Origin: Amycolatopsis sp. CA-126428
GTDB lineage: Bacteria > Actinomycetota > Actinomycetes > Mycobacteriales > Pseudonocardiaceae
DNA: 64,000 nt
Reading direction: 5' to 3'
Assembly: GCF_002904335.1 (NCBI RefSeq)
Contig: NZ_PPHF01000082.1
Span: 29,543-93,542, forward strand
Numbering within the stretch: position 1 is the stretch's first letter; every line of letters starts with the position of its first letter. The notes beneath the pieces are model-generated. The model worked only from the letters and a program-made list of their open reading frames with translations. It searched no databases and had not been told where the DNA came from. The position numbers and the translations under genes were made by a program. Shown here one piece after another: positions 34,803 to 46,537 of this stretch.

Positions 34803-36511
34803 GGTTCAGCGTGTGGGCCCCCGCGGCCCGCCGGGTCCGGGTGAGCGTCGACGCCGGCGTGCACGAGATGACCGAAGCCGACGGCGGCTGGTGGCACGCC
34901 GAGGCCGAAGGCATCAACTACGCCTTCCTGCTCGACGACGAAAAGCCGCTGCCCGACCCCCGGTCGCGGTGGCAGCCGCACGGCGTCCACGCCGAGTCGC
35001 GGGTCTACGACCACAGCGAGTTCGCCTGGACCGACGACGCCTGGACCGGGCGGCAGCTGCCCGGCGGCGTCCTCTACGAACTGCACGTCGGCACCTTCAC
35101 CGAGGGCGGCACCTTCGACGCGGCCATCGACCGGCTCGACCACCTCGTCGACCTCGGCATCACGCACGTCGAGCTGCTGCCGGTCAACGCCTTCGACGGC
35201 ACCGCGGGCTGGGGCTACGACGGCGTCCTCTGGGGCGCGGTCCACGAGCCCTACGGCGGACCGGACGGGCTCAAGCGGTTCGTCGACGCGGCCCACGCGC
35301 GCGGCCTGGCCGTCGTGCTCGACGTCGTCTACAACCACCTCGGGCCGTCCGGGGCCTACCTCGACAAGTTCGGGCCGTACTTCGCCGGCCAGAACGACTG
35401 GGGCCCCGGCCTCAACCTCGACGGACCCGGCTCCGACGAGGTCCGCCGGTACGTGATCGACAACGCGCTGAGCTGGCTGCGCGACTTCCACATCGACGCA
35501 CTGCGCCTGGACGCCGTGCACGCGCTGCTGGACCGGCGGGCCGTCCACCTGCTCGAACAGCTCGCCACCGAGGTCGACGCGCTGTCGGCGGCGCTCAACC
35601 GACCCCTGACCCTGATCGCCGAATCCGACCTCAACGACCCGCGGCTGGTCACGCCCCGCGAGCGCGGCGGGTACGGCCTGCACGCCCAGTGGTCGGACGA
35701 CCTGCACCACGTCCTGCACGTCAAGCTGACCGGCGAGACGACGGGGTACTACGCGGACTTCGCCGCGCCGGACGCGCTCGAGCGGGTGCTGCGCGAGGTG
35801 TTCTTCCACGCGGGCACCTGGTCGTCCTTCCGGGAGCGGACGCACGGCCGCCCGGTCGACACGCGGACCGTGCCCGGCCACCGCTTCCTCGGCTACCTGC
35901 AGAACCACGACCAGATCGGCAACCGCGCGACCGGCGACCGGCTGTCCGCGACGGTCGCCCCGGGGCGGCTGGCTTGCGGTGCGGCGGTCCTGTTCTGCTC
36001 GCCGTACACGCCGATGGTGTTCATGGGGGAGGAGTGGGCGGCGAGCACGCCGTGGCAGTTCTTCGCGTCCTTCCCGGACCCGGAGCTGGCCGAGGCCGTC
36101 CGCACCGGCCGCCGTCGCGAGTTCTCCCGGCACGGCTGGGGCGAGTCGGACGTGCCGGACCCGATGGACCCGGCCACCGTCGAACGGTCGCGGCTGGACT
36201 GGTCCGAGCCGGCGCGTCCCGGTCACCGGGACATGCTGGAGCTGTACCGCGCGTTGATCCGGCTGCGCCGGGAGCGGCCCGAGCTGGCCGACCCGTGGGT
36301 CGCGGACCTGCGCGTCGACTCCGCGCCGGACGGGTCCTGGCTCGTGCTGCACCGCGGCGGGCTGCGGCTGGCCGTCAACTTCGGCCCCGGCCCGGTGACG
36401 CTGCCGCTCGGGGCGACCGTGTCGCTGCTCACGTGGGGGGAGGCCACCGTGGACGGTGGGGCCGCCCACCTGCCCCCGGACACCTTCGTCGTGGCCGATA
36501 CGACGGCTTGA
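34799..36511 (+). CDS. treZ: Maltooligosyltrehalose trehalohydrolase
   Basis: A 570-residue GH13 enzyme that releases trehalose from the maltooligosyl-trehalose made by TreY. It has an N-terminal CBM48-like domain (MRFSVWAPAARRVRV onward), then the barrel with Asp238 (LRLDAVH), Glu275 (IAESDLND) and Asp370 (LQNHDQIGN). PMVFMGEEWAAS near 400 is typical of TreZ. Last gene of the coupled glgX-treY-treZ set; the second glgX starts 71 bp later. Confidence 0.95.
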   Translation: MRFSVWAPAARRVRVSVDAGVHEMTEADGGWWHAEAEGINYAFLLDDEKPLPDPRSRWQPHGVHAESRVYDHSEFAWTDDAWTGRQLPGGVLYELHVGTFTEGGTFDAAIDRLDHLVDLGITHVELLPVNAFDGTAGWGYDGVLWGAVHEPYGGPDGLKRFVDAAHARGLAVVLDVVYNHLGPSGAYLDKFGPYFAGQNDWGPGLNLDGPGSDEVRRYVIDNALSWLRDFHIDALRLDAVHALLDRRAVHLLEQLATEVDALSAALNRPLTLIAESDLNDPRLVTPRERGGYGLHAQWSDDLHHVLHVKLTGETTGYYADFAAPDALERVLREVFFHAGTWSSFRERTHGRPVDTRTVPGHRFLGYLQNHDQIGNRATGDRLSATVAPGRLACGAAVLFCSPYTPMVFMGEEWAASTPWQFFASFPDPELAEAVRTGRRREFSRHGWGESDVPDPMDPATVERSRLDWSEPARPGHRDMLELYRALIRLRRERPELADPWVADLRVDSAPDGSWLVLHRGGLRLAVNFGPGPVTLPLGATVSLLTWGEATVDGGAAHLPPDTFVVADTTA

Positions 36512-36582
36512 CCGCGGTTACCTCCGGGTAACTGTCCGGTCATGGCGCGCACGGACCACCGCCGATCTGGGACGATTCAGGA

Positions 36583-38730
36583 ATGGCCACACGACCCTCC
36601 GCCGACCACGTCCTCGCCGGCCGCCCCTTCCCCCTCGGAGCCCACCCCGAGGCCGGCGGGGTGCGGTTCGCGATCACGTCCGCCGTCGCGGACGCCGTCG
36701 AGCTGTGCCTGATCGACGCCGACGGGTCGGAACGCCGGATCGCGCTGACCGAGCGCACCTTCGGCGTCTGGCATGGCCTGGTGCCCGGGGTGACGCCGGG
36801 GCAGCGGTACGGCTACCGGATCCACGGCCCGTACGACCCCGCCCGCGGCCTGCGGTGCAACCCGCACAAGCTGCTGGTCGACCCGTACGCCCGGCAGATC
36901 ACCGGCGGCCTCACCGACCTGACCGCGGCGCAGGGCTTCACCGGCGACCCGGAGCGCGGGCCGATGTCCACTGTGGATTCCCGGGGCAGCGTGCCGCTGT
37001 CGGTGGTGTCCTCGCCGGGCGGCCCGGACACCGGGACGAAGCCGGAGGTCCCGTTCGAGGAGGCGGTGGTCTACGAGCTGCACGTCAAGGGGTTCACCCA
37101 GCAGCACCCGTTCATCCCGGAGGCGCTGCGCGGCACCTACCTCGGCCTGGCCCACCCGGTCGCGATCGAGTACCTGACCCGGCTCGGCGTGACGTCGGTG
37201 GAGCTGCTGCCGGTGCACTCGTTCCTCGACGAGCCGTCGCTGGTCCGCGCCGGGCGGCACAACTACTGGGGCTACTCGCCGCTCGGCTTCTTCGCCCCGC
37301 ACGCCGCCTACGCCAGCGAACCGGGCCACGAGGTCGAGGAGTTCCGGCTGATGGTCGCCGCCCTGCACGCGGCCGGCATCGAAGTGATCCTCGACGTCGT
37401 GTTCAACCACACCTGCGAGGGCGGCCCGGACGGGCCGACGCTGAGCTTCCGCGGGCTGAACGCGCCGGTGTACTACCTGCACACCGAGCGCGGGCACATG
37501 GCCGACATCACCGGCTGCGGCAACACCCTCGAGGCGGGCTCGCCGACCGTGGTCCGGCTGGTGACCGACTCGCTGCGGTACTGGACGCAGGAGATGGGCG
37601 TCGACGGCTTCCGCTTCGACCTCGCCAGCACGCTCGGGCGGCCGCGCGGCGGCGCGTTCGACCCGGCGTCGACGCTGCTCACCGCGATCACCACCGACCC
37701 GGTGCTCTCGCACTGCAAGCTGATCGCCGAGCCGTGGGACGCGACCGGCGAGGGCTACCGCGTCGGCGGCTTCGGCGCCCAGTGGGCGGAGTGGAACGGC
37801 CGCTACCGCGACACCGTGCGTGACTTCTGGCGCGGCGCGACCGGCGTCCGCGACCTCGCCTACCGGCTGTCCGGGTCGTCGGACCTGTACGACCACAACC
37901 TGCGGCGGCCGTGGCAGTCGATCAACTTCGTCACCGCCCACGACGGCTTCACGCTGCGGGACCTGGTGTCCTACAACGAAAAGCACAACGAAGGCAACGG
38001 CGAGGACAACCGCGACGGCACCAACGACAACCGCTCGTGGAACCACGGCGCCGAGGGTGACACGGCGGACGCCGGCATCCGCGACCTGCGGGCCCGGCAG
38101 GCGCGCAACATGTTCGCCACGCTGCTGCTGTCCACCGGCACCCCGATGCTCACCGCGGGTGACGAGTTCTGGCGGACCCAGGGCGGCAACAACAACGCGT
38201 ACTGCCTCGACGACGAGACGTCGTGGTTCGACTGGACGCCGGACGACCCGGAGGCCGAGGCCATGCTCGCGTTCGCCCGCCGGGTCGTGCGGCTGCGCGC
38301 GAACAGCCCGGCGCTGCGGCAGCCGGAGTTCTTCGAAGGCCGGACCACGCCGACCGGCAAGCCGGACCTGGTCTGGTTCCGCCCGGACGGCGAGGAGTTC
38401 GGCGAAAGCGACTGGTTCGAGGACCGGCACACGCTCGGCATGTGGATCGACGGCTCGAACAGCCAGGCCCGCAACCGCGAGGGCGCGCTGGTGCCCGACC
38501 ACTCGTGGCTGCTGTGGCTGCACGCGGGCGACGCGCCGGGCGACGTCGTCCTGCCCGGGCGCGAGTACGGCGAGACATTCAAGCCGACCCTCGACACGAG
38601 CACCGCGGACGGCAGCCCGGCCAACCCGGGCCCCCTCGAAGCCAAGAGCCGGCTGACGCTCCAGTCCCGCTCCCTGCTCCTGCTCCGCGCCCCCCGCCTG
38701 GCCGCCGAACCCCACCCCGAGCCCTACTGA
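36583..38730 (+). CDS. glgX: Glycogen debranching enzyme GlgX (copy 2)
   Basis: A 715-residue GH13 debranching enzyme paralogous to the gene at 30403. CBM48 (about 1-155), catalytic Asp346 (GFRFDLASTL) and Glu383 (LIAEPWDATG), and the TAHDGFTLRDLVSYNEKHN block are all kept. It differs in the insert after PYARQITGGL and in a Pro-rich C-terminus. The start is ATG 36583, preceded by ATTCAGGA. It has its own 71-bp upstream region, so it may answer different signals from copy 1. A repeat-rich 384-bp gap follows. Confidence 0.93.
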   Translation: MATRPSADHVLAGRPFPLGAHPEAGGVRFAITSAVADAVELCLIDADGSERRIALTERTFGVWHGLVPGVTPGQRYGYRIHGPYDPARGLRCNPHKLLVDPYARQITGGLTDLTAAQGFTGDPERGPMSTVDSRGSVPLSVVSSPGGPDTGTKPEVPFEEAVVYELHVKGFTQQHPFIPEALRGTYLGLAHPVAIEYLTRLGVTSVELLPVHSFLDEPSLVRAGRHNYWGYSPLGFFAPHAAYASEPGHEVEEFRLMVAALHAAGIEVILDVVFNHTCEGGPDGPTLSFRGLNAPVYYLHTERGHMADITGCGNTLEAGSPTVVRLVTDSLRYWTQEMGVDGFRFDLASTLGRPRGGAFDPASTLLTAITTDPVLSHCKLIAEPWDATGEGYRVGGFGAQWAEWNGRYRDTVRDFWRGATGVRDLAYRLSGSSDLYDHNLRRPWQSINFVTAHDGFTLRDLVSYNEKHNEGNGEDNRDGTNDNRSWNHGAEGDTADAGIRDLRARQARNMFATLLLSTGTPMLTAGDEFWRTQGGNNNAYCLDDETSWFDWTPDDPEAEAMLAFARRVVRLRANSPALRQPEFFEGRTTPTGKPDLVWFRPDGEEFGESDWFEDRHTLGMWIDGSNSQARNREGALVPDHSWLLWLHAGDAPGDVVLPGREYGETFKPTLDTSTADGSPANPGPLEAKSRLTLQSRSLLLLRAPRLAAEPHPEPY

Positions 38731-38741
38731 CCCGTACCTGA

Positions 38742-38860
38742 AGGGTCGACACGCGTGATCCGAAGGTCGACACGCGTGATTGAAGGGTCGACACGGCGGC
38801 CGTGCTCGTGTCGACCCGCCAATCACGCGAGTTGACTCCCCAATCACGCGTGTCGACCCT
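38742..38860. repeat. GTCGACACGCGTGAT inverted-repeat block, copy A
   Basis: Forward units at 38742-38760 and 38763-38781 read GGTCGACACGCGTGAT; 38785-38795 pairs exactly with 38807-38817 (11-bp stem, 11-base loop); inverted units follow at 38819-38830 and 38841-38860, the last an exact complement of the first type. The whole can fold into one long branched hairpin. A second block lies at 46538-46666, after glgB. The rest of the 384-bp gap holds the glgE promoter and GC-rich DNA. Confidence 0.85.
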
Positions 38861-38998
38861 GGGGACACGGCCGAGTCGTCCGTTGGGGTACGGGTTTCGG
38901 CCGTTCGGGTTCGCGTGTCAGGCGGGCGGGAGCCGGGGTGGGGCGGCGGCCGGCCGTAACCTGCCGGACACCTGGGTGGAACTCCTTGCGCGGAAAGC

Positions 38999-39023
38999 GT
39001 TTCACCCGATCCGGTTTGGGTAC
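38999..39023 (+). promoter_or_regulatory. Stress-sigma (SigB/SigF-type) promoter of the glgE operon
   Basis: GTTT (38999-39002), a 15-base spacer, then GGGTAC (39018-39023). This fits the Streptomyces sigma-B consensus GNNT-N14-16-GGGTAC/T and the mycobacterial SigF consensus GTTT-N15-17-GGGTAT. It lies 92 bp upstream of glgE. Confidence 0.55.
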
Positions 39024-39114
39024 CCGGGTAGAGAACCCTGCCGTGTGGACGCTTGATCGAGTCAGGCAGACTGACGCCGTCTGCGTCCAACCGACATATC
39101 GAAGGGCGTTGCCC

Positions 39115-41097
<1,983 letters not shown>

Positions 41098-41135
41098 GGT
41101 GGAAGGACAGGCACTCGAGGGACGAGGTGGAACAC

Positions 41136-42944
41136 ATGGCGGAAGAAGCCCGGCCCGACGCGGCGTTGGGGCTGGACGGTGTCCCGCACACCGGTGAGGC
41201 GATGACCGCCGACGGCATGCTGGTCGAACCGCAGGCCGGGGACTTCCGGTCGGCGCAGCAGGCGCCGAGCAACCCGGAGTGGTTCAAGGGCGCGGTGTTC
41301 TACGAGGTGCTGGTGCGCGCGTTCGCCGACTCCAACGGCGACGGCACCGGCGACCTGCGCGGCCTGGCCGGGAGACTCGACTACCTGGCCTGGCTGGGCA
41401 TCGACTGCCTGTGGCTGCCGCCGTTCTACGCCTCGCCCCTGCGCGACGGCGGGTACGACATCAGCGACTTCCGCGCGGTGCTGCCGGAGTTCGGCAGCGT
41501 CGAAGACTTCGTCTTCCTGCTCAACGAGGCCCACCGGCGCGGCATCCGGGTGATCACCGACCTGGTGCTCAACCACACCTCGGACGCGCACCCGTGGTTC
41601 CAGCAGTCCCGCAGCGACCCCGACGGCCCGTACGGCGACTACTACGTGTGGAGCGACGACGACTCGCGCTACGCCGACGCCCGGATCATCTTCGTCGACA
41701 CCGAGACGTCGAACTGGACCTACGACCCGGTGCGCGGCCAGTTCTACTGGCACCGGTTCTTCTCCCACCAGCCCGACCTGAACTTCGAGAACGTCGACGT
41801 CCAGAACGCCATGATCGACACCCTGCGGTTCTGGCTGGACCTGGGCATCGACGGGTTCCGCCTGGACGCCGTGCCGTACCTGTTCGAGCAGGAGGGCACC
41901 AACTGCGAGAACCTGCCGCGCACGCACGAGTTCCTCAAGCGCTGCCGCAAGGTCGTGGACGACGAGTACCCCGGCCGGATCCTGCTGGCCGAGGCGAACC
42001 AGTGGCCCTCGGACGTCGTCGAGTACTTCGGCGACCCGGCGGTCGGCGGCGACGAGTGCCACATGGCGTTCCACTTCCCGCTGATGCCGCGGATCTTCAT
42101 GGCGGTGCGGCGCGAGTCCCGGTTCCCGATCTCGGAGATCCTCACCCAGACCCCGACCATCCCCAGCGGGGCCCAGTGGGGCATCTTCCTGCGCAACCAC
42201 GACGAGCTGACCCTCGAGATGGTCACCGACGAAGAGCGCGACTACATGTACGCGGAGTACGCCAAGGACCCGCGCATGAAGGCCAACATCGGCATCCGCC
42301 GCCGGCTGGCCCCGCTGCTGGACAACGACCGCAACCAGCAGGAGCTGTTCACCGCGATGCTGCTGTCGCTCCCCGGTTCGCCCGTTCTGTACTACGGTGA
42401 CGAGATCGGCATGGGAGACAACATCTGGCTCGGAGACCGCGACGCGGTGCGCACCCCCATGCAGTGGACCCCGGATCGCAACGCCGGGTTCTCCTCCTGC
42501 GACCCGGGCCGCATCTACCTGCCGGTGATCATGGACCCGGTGTACGGCTACCAGGGCCTGAACGTCGAGGCGCAGTCGAACAACGCGTCTTCGCTGCTCA
42601 ACTGGACCCGCCGGATGATCGAGGTGCGCAAGCAGCACCACGCGTTCGCCGAGGGCGAGTTCATCGACCTCGGCGGGTCGAACCCGAGCGTGCTGGCCTA
42701 CAAGCGCCAGTGGCGGCGCCCGGACGGCGGCGAAGACGTCGTGCTCTGCGTGAACAACCTCTCCCGGTTCCCGCAGCCGGTGGAGCTGGACCTGTCCGCG
42801 CACCGCGGGTGCACGCCGGTGGAGCTCACCGGCGGCGTGCGGTTCCCCAGCATCGGGGACCTGTCGTACCTGCTGACGCTGCCCGGGCACGGCTTCTACT
42901 GGTTCCAGCTGACGAGCCCGGGAGACGAAGGCGAAGCGAGGTGA
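41136..42944 (+). CDS. treS: Trehalose synthase (maltose alpha-D-glucosyltransferase)
   Basis: A 602-residue GH13_16 enzyme interconverting trehalose and maltose. Asp244 (GFRLDAVPYLF), Glu286 (LLAEANQW) and Asp356 (LRNHDELTLEM) form the catalytic triad. Start ATG 41136 after GAGGTGG. It is a stand-alone TreS rather than the TreS-Mak fusion seen in some bacteria, and its stop overlaps the mak GTG (GTGA). In the GlgE pathway it supplies maltose to Mak, with which it forms a complex in mycobacteria. Confidence 0.96.
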   Translation: MAEEARPDAALGLDGVPHTGEAMTADGMLVEPQAGDFRSAQQAPSNPEWFKGAVFYEVLVRAFADSNGDGTGDLRGLAGRLDYLAWLGIDCLWLPPFYASPLRDGGYDISDFRAVLPEFGSVEDFVFLLNEAHRRGIRVITDLVLNHTSDAHPWFQQSRSDPDGPYGDYYVWSDDDSRYADARIIFVDTETSNWTYDPVRGQFYWHRFFSHQPDLNFENVDVQNAMIDTLRFWLDLGIDGFRLDAVPYLFEQEGTNCENLPRTHEFLKRCRKVVDDEYPGRILLAEANQWPSDVVEYFGDPAVGGDECHMAFHFPLMPRIFMAVRRESRFPISEILTQTPTIPSGAQWGIFLRNHDELTLEMVTDEERDYMYAEYAKDPRMKANIGIRRRLAPLLDNDRNQQELFTAMLLSLPGSPVLYYGDEIGMGDNIWLGDRDAVRTPMQWTPDRNAGFSSCDPGRIYLPVIMDPVYGYQGLNVEAQSNNASSLLNWTRRMIEVRKQHHAFAEGEFIDLGGSNPSVLAYKRQWRRPDGGEDVVLCVNNLSRFPQPVELDLSAHRGCTPVELTGGVRFPSIGDLSYLLTLPGHGFYWFQLTSPGDEGEAR

Positions 42945-44329
42945 GTCCCTTGTCCGACCCGCGCGAGCTGGTCGACGACCTGACCGGCGACCTGAAGCGC
43001 TGGCTGCCGGAACAGCGGTGGTTCGCCGGCAAAGACCGGCCGGTGACCGAAGTCCGGCCGCTCGGCGTGACCGAGCTGATGTCCGGTGATCCGCAGTTGC
43101 TGCACGTCGTCATCGAGGTCGTGCAGGACGACCGGCGTGAGCCCTACCAGCTGCTGGTGGGCCGGCGGACGCACCCGCCGGAGATCGCCTCGACCAGCTG
43201 GATCGGCGCCGTCGGCGATCTCAACGCCTACGAGGCGTCCGGTGACCTGGACGTCACCGGCGTGCTGCTGGACCTGATGGCCCGCCAGGAGCGGGTCGGG
43301 GTGCTGGTCTTCGAGCACGAGCCCGGCGTGGAGCTGGAGACCGGCCTGCGCGCCCGGCCGATCACGTCGGAGCAGAGCAACACGTCCCTGGTCTACGGCG
43401 GGCAGTACATCCTCAAGCTGTTCCGGAAGCTGTCGCCGGGCAAGAACAAGGACCTGCTGCTGCACCGCGCGCTGCAGGGCGTCGGCAGCAAGCACATCGC
43501 CCCGGTGCTCGGGTCGGTCACCGGCGAACTGAACGGCGAGCCGACCACCGTCGGCATGCTCCAGCAGTTCGTGTCGGACGCGGTCGACGGCTGGGCGATG
43601 GCCACCACCAGCGTCCGCGACCTGATGGCCGCACCCGAACTGCACCCGGAAGAGGTCGGCGGCGACTTCGCCGGCGAGGCCGAGCGGCTCGGGCGCGCCG
43701 TCGCCGAGGTGCACGCGGACCTCGCCGAGGCGCTCGGCACCGAGCCCGCCGACGCCGACGAGCTCGAGCGCTCGACCAAGGCGATGCTCGACCGGCTCGA
43801 CACGCTCGCCGGCCGGGTACCCGAGCTGGCCGAGCACGCCCCCAAGCTGCGGGCGGCGTTCGAGGGGTTGCGCACGCTGCCCGCGGGCTCGGTGACCATG
43901 CAGTACATCCACGGCGACCTGCACCTCGGTCAGGTGCTGCGGACCGTCGGCGGCTGGCTGCTGATCGACTTCGAGGGCGAGCCCGCGGCCCCGGTCGAGG
44001 AACGCCACGCGCTGCGGTCGCCGTTGCGCGACGTGGCGGGCATGCTGAGGTCGTTCGACTACGCGGCCCAGCAGATGCTGGTCGGCCAGCCGGACGAACC
44101 GGCGCTGGCCGAGCGCGCCCACGAGTGGTCGGCGCGCAACCGGGCGGCGTTCTGCGAGGGCTACGCCGCGATCGCGGCCGACCCGCGGGAGCAGGGCGAG
44201 CTGCTGCGCGCTTTCGAACTGGACAAGGCGGTCTACGAAGTGGGTTACGAGCACGCGAACCGGCCGGACTGGCTGGGCGTGCCGCTCGCCTCGATCGCCC
44301 GGATCACTAGCGGAGGGACGAAACCGTGA
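42941..44329 (+). CDS. mak: Maltokinase
   Basis: A 462-residue kinase (Pep2 family) making maltose-1-phosphate from maltose and ATP. The N-terminal cap region includes LKRWLPEQRWFAGKDR; the eukaryotic-kinase-like C-lobe has the catalytic loop YIHGDLHLGQ (Asp326) and metal-binding DFEGEP (343-348). GTG 42941 overlaps the treS stop; a TTG at 42950 with AGGTGAG ahead is an alternative. The stop overlaps glgB by GTGA. Confidence 0.95.
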   Translation: MSPLSDPRELVDDLTGDLKRWLPEQRWFAGKDRPVTEVRPLGVTELMSGDPQLLHVVIEVVQDDRREPYQLLVGRRTHPPEIASTSWIGAVGDLNAYEASGDLDVTGVLLDLMARQERVGVLVFEHEPGVELETGLRARPITSEQSNTSLVYGGQYILKLFRKLSPGKNKDLLLHRALQGVGSKHIAPVLGSVTGELNGEPTTVGMLQQFVSDAVDGWAMATTSVRDLMAAPELHPEEVGGDFAGEAERLGRAVAEVHADLAEALGTEPADADELERSTKAMLDRLDTLAGRVPELAEHAPKLRAAFEGLRTLPAGSVTMQYIHGDLHLGQVLRTVGGWLLIDFEGEPAAPVEERHALRSPLRDVAGMLRSFDYAAQQMLVGQPDEPALAERAHEWSARNRAAFCEGYAAIAADPREQGELLRAFELDKAVYEVGYEHANRPDWLGVPLASIARITSGGTKP

Positions 44330-46533
44330 ACGCGGCTCCCGAAGGCTTCCCGGCCGCGGCCCCGCCGGCCGCGGACATCGACCGGCTGCTCGCCGGGTCC
44401 CACCACGACCCGCACTCGGTGCTGGGCGTGCACGCGGCGGGCAAGGGCTTCGCGGCCCGGGCGCTGCTGCCCGGCGCGAAAGCCGTCACGCTGTGCGCGG
44501 GTGGGCACAAGTACCCGATGGAACCGGTGATCGACGCGCTGTTCGCCGTCGCCGTGCCCGAAAACCCCGGCGACTACCGGCTGGAAGTCGAGTACGACGG
44601 GCACACCGCCACCTCCGACGACCCGTACCGCTGGCTGCCCACGGTGGGCGAGCTGGACCTGCACCTGATCGGCGAGGGCCGGCACGAGCGGCTCTGGGAG
44701 GTGCTGGGCGCGCACGTCCGGTCGTACGAGACGCCGAACGGCGTCGTCGAGGGGACGTCGTTCGCGGTCTGGGCGCCGAACGCGCGCGGCATCCGCGTGA
44801 TCGGCGACTTCAACGGCTGGGACGGGCGCGGGCACCCGATGCGCTCGCTCGGTTCGTCCGGGGTCTGGGAGCTGTTCGTGCCCGGCGTCGGCGTGGGCAC
44901 CCGCTACAAGTTCCGGATCCTGGGTGCCGACGGCAACTGGCACGAGAAGGCCGACCCGATGGCGTTCGGCACGGAGCAGCCGCCGGCGACGGCCTCGGTC
45001 GTCACCAGCTCGGCGCACCTGTGGGAAGACGACGAGTGGGTCGCTCAGCGCGAAGCCACGCAATGGGCCGCGGCGCCGATGAGCATCTACGAGGTGCACC
45101 TCGGTTCGTGGCGGCCCGGCCTGGACTACCGGGAGCTGGCCGACCAGCTGGGCGACTACCTCGTCGAAACCGGTTTCACGCACGTGGAGCTGCTGCCGGT
45201 GTCGGAGCACCCGTTCGGCGGCTCGTGGGGCTACCAGGTGACGTCGTACTACGCGCCGACGTCCCGCTTCGGCTCGCCGGACGACTTCCGCTACTTCGTC
45301 GACCACCTGCACCAGCGGGGGATCGGCGTGCTCGTGGACTGGGTGCCCGCGCACTTCCCGAAGGACAGCTGGGCGCTGGCGAAGTTCGACGGCACCGCGC
45401 TGTACGAGCACGCGGACCCCCGCCGCGGCGAGCAGCCCGACTGGGGCACGCTCGTGTTCGACTTCGGCCGCAACGAGGTCCGCAACTTCCTGGTCGCCAA
45501 CGCGCTGTACTGGATCGAGGAGTTCCACCTCGACGGCCTGCGGGTCGACGCGGTGGCGTCGATGCTGTACCTCGACTACTCCCGCAACGAAGGGGAGTGG
45601 CTGCCGAACCAGTACGGCGGGCGGGAGAACCTCGACGCCGTGCGGTTCCTGCAGGAGCTGAACGCAACCGTCTACAAGCGACACCCGGGCATCGTGATGG
45701 TGGCCGAGGAGTCGACGGCCTGGCCGGGTGTCACGCGCCCGACGCACCTCGGCGGCCTCGGGTTCGGCTTCAAGTGGAACATGGGCTGGATGCACGACAC
45801 GCTCCGGTACCTCTCCCACGAGCCGATCCACCGCGCGTACCACCACAACGAGATGACGTTTTCGCTCGTGTACGCGTGGAGCGAGAACTTCGTGCTGCCG
45901 CTGTCGCACGACGAAGTGGTGCACGGCAAGGGATCCCTGTGGGGCCGGATGCCGGGGGACGCCTGGAACAAGGCGGCCGGGCTGCGCTCGCTGCTGGCGT
46001 TCATGTGGGCGCACCCGGGCAAGCAGCTGCTGTTCATGGGCGGCGAGTTCGGCCAGCCGGGGGAGTGGTCGGAGTCGAAGTCGCTCGACTGGCACCTGAT
46101 GGACGAGCCGCTGCACCTCGGCGTCTGGGAGCTGCTGCGGTCGCTGAACACGGTGTACCGGTCGTCGCCGGCGTTGTACAGCCAGGACACCTCGCCGGAC
46201 GGCTTCCGCTGGATCGACGCGAACGACTCGAGCGGCAACGTGCTGAGCTTCTTCCGCATCGGCACCGACGGCTCACGCCTGGCCTGCGTGGCCAACTTCG
46301 CCGGCGTCCCGCACCACGACTACCGGGTGGGCCTGCCCGCGGCGGGCCGCTGGCGGGAGGTCGTCAACACCGACGCCGAGGCGTACGGCGGCTCCGGGGT
46401 CGGGAACCTGGGCGCGGTGGAGGCCACGGAGGACCCGTGGCACGGCCAACCGGCCTCCGCGGTCCTCCAGCTCCCCCCGGCCGGAGTCCTCTGGCTGGTC
46501 GAAGAGACCCCACCGGACCCCGACTTGGCGTGA
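44326..46533 (+). CDS. glgB: 1,4-alpha-glucan branching enzyme
   Basis: A 735-residue GH13_9 branching enzyme with two N-terminal beta domains (about 18-115 and a CBM48 at 120-225) and the barrel carrying Asp408 (GLRVDAVASMLY), Glu461 (VAEESTAWPG) and the Asp of LSHDEVVHGK. It creates the alpha-1,6 branches of the glucan built by GlgE. GTG 44326 overlaps the mak stop. Last gene of the operon; the second GTCGACACGCGTGAT block starts 5 bp after its stop and may end or stabilise the transcript. Confidence 0.96.
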   Translation: MNAAPEGFPAAAPPAADIDRLLAGSHHDPHSVLGVHAAGKGFAARALLPGAKAVTLCAGGHKYPMEPVIDALFAVAVPENPGDYRLEVEYDGHTATSDDPYRWLPTVGELDLHLIGEGRHERLWEVLGAHVRSYETPNGVVEGTSFAVWAPNARGIRVIGDFNGWDGRGHPMRSLGSSGVWELFVPGVGVGTRYKFRILGADGNWHEKADPMAFGTEQPPATASVVTSSAHLWEDDEWVAQREATQWAAAPMSIYEVHLGSWRPGLDYRELADQLGDYLVETGFTHVELLPVSEHPFGGSWGYQVTSYYAPTSRFGSPDDFRYFVDHLHQRGIGVLVDWVPAHFPKDSWALAKFDGTALYEHADPRRGEQPDWGTLVFDFGRNEVRNFLVANALYWIEEFHLDGLRVDAVASMLYLDYSRNEGEWLPNQYGGRENLDAVRFLQELNATVYKRHPGIVMVAEESTAWPGVTRPTHLGGLGFGFKWNMGWMHDTLRYLSHEPIHRAYHHNEMTFSLVYAWSENFVLPLSHDEVVHGKGSLWGRMPGDAWNKAAGLRSLLAFMWAHPGKQLLFMGGEFGQPGEWSESKSLDWHLMDEPLHLGVWELLRSLNTVYRSSPALYSQDTSPDGFRWIDANDSSGNVLSFFRIGTDGSRLACVANFAGVPHHDYRVGLPAAGRWREVVNTDAEAYGGSGVGNLGAVEATEDPWHGQPASAVLQLPPAGVLWLVEETPPDPDLA

Positions 46534-46537
46534 CCCG

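Noticed and set aside
36516..36531. Short inverted repeat GTTACC/GGTAAC between treZ and glgX copy 2
   Set aside because: Only 6-bp arms; too weak to call a terminator or operator. A GGGTAA here also lacks the GGGTAC/T end expected of a stress-sigma promoter.
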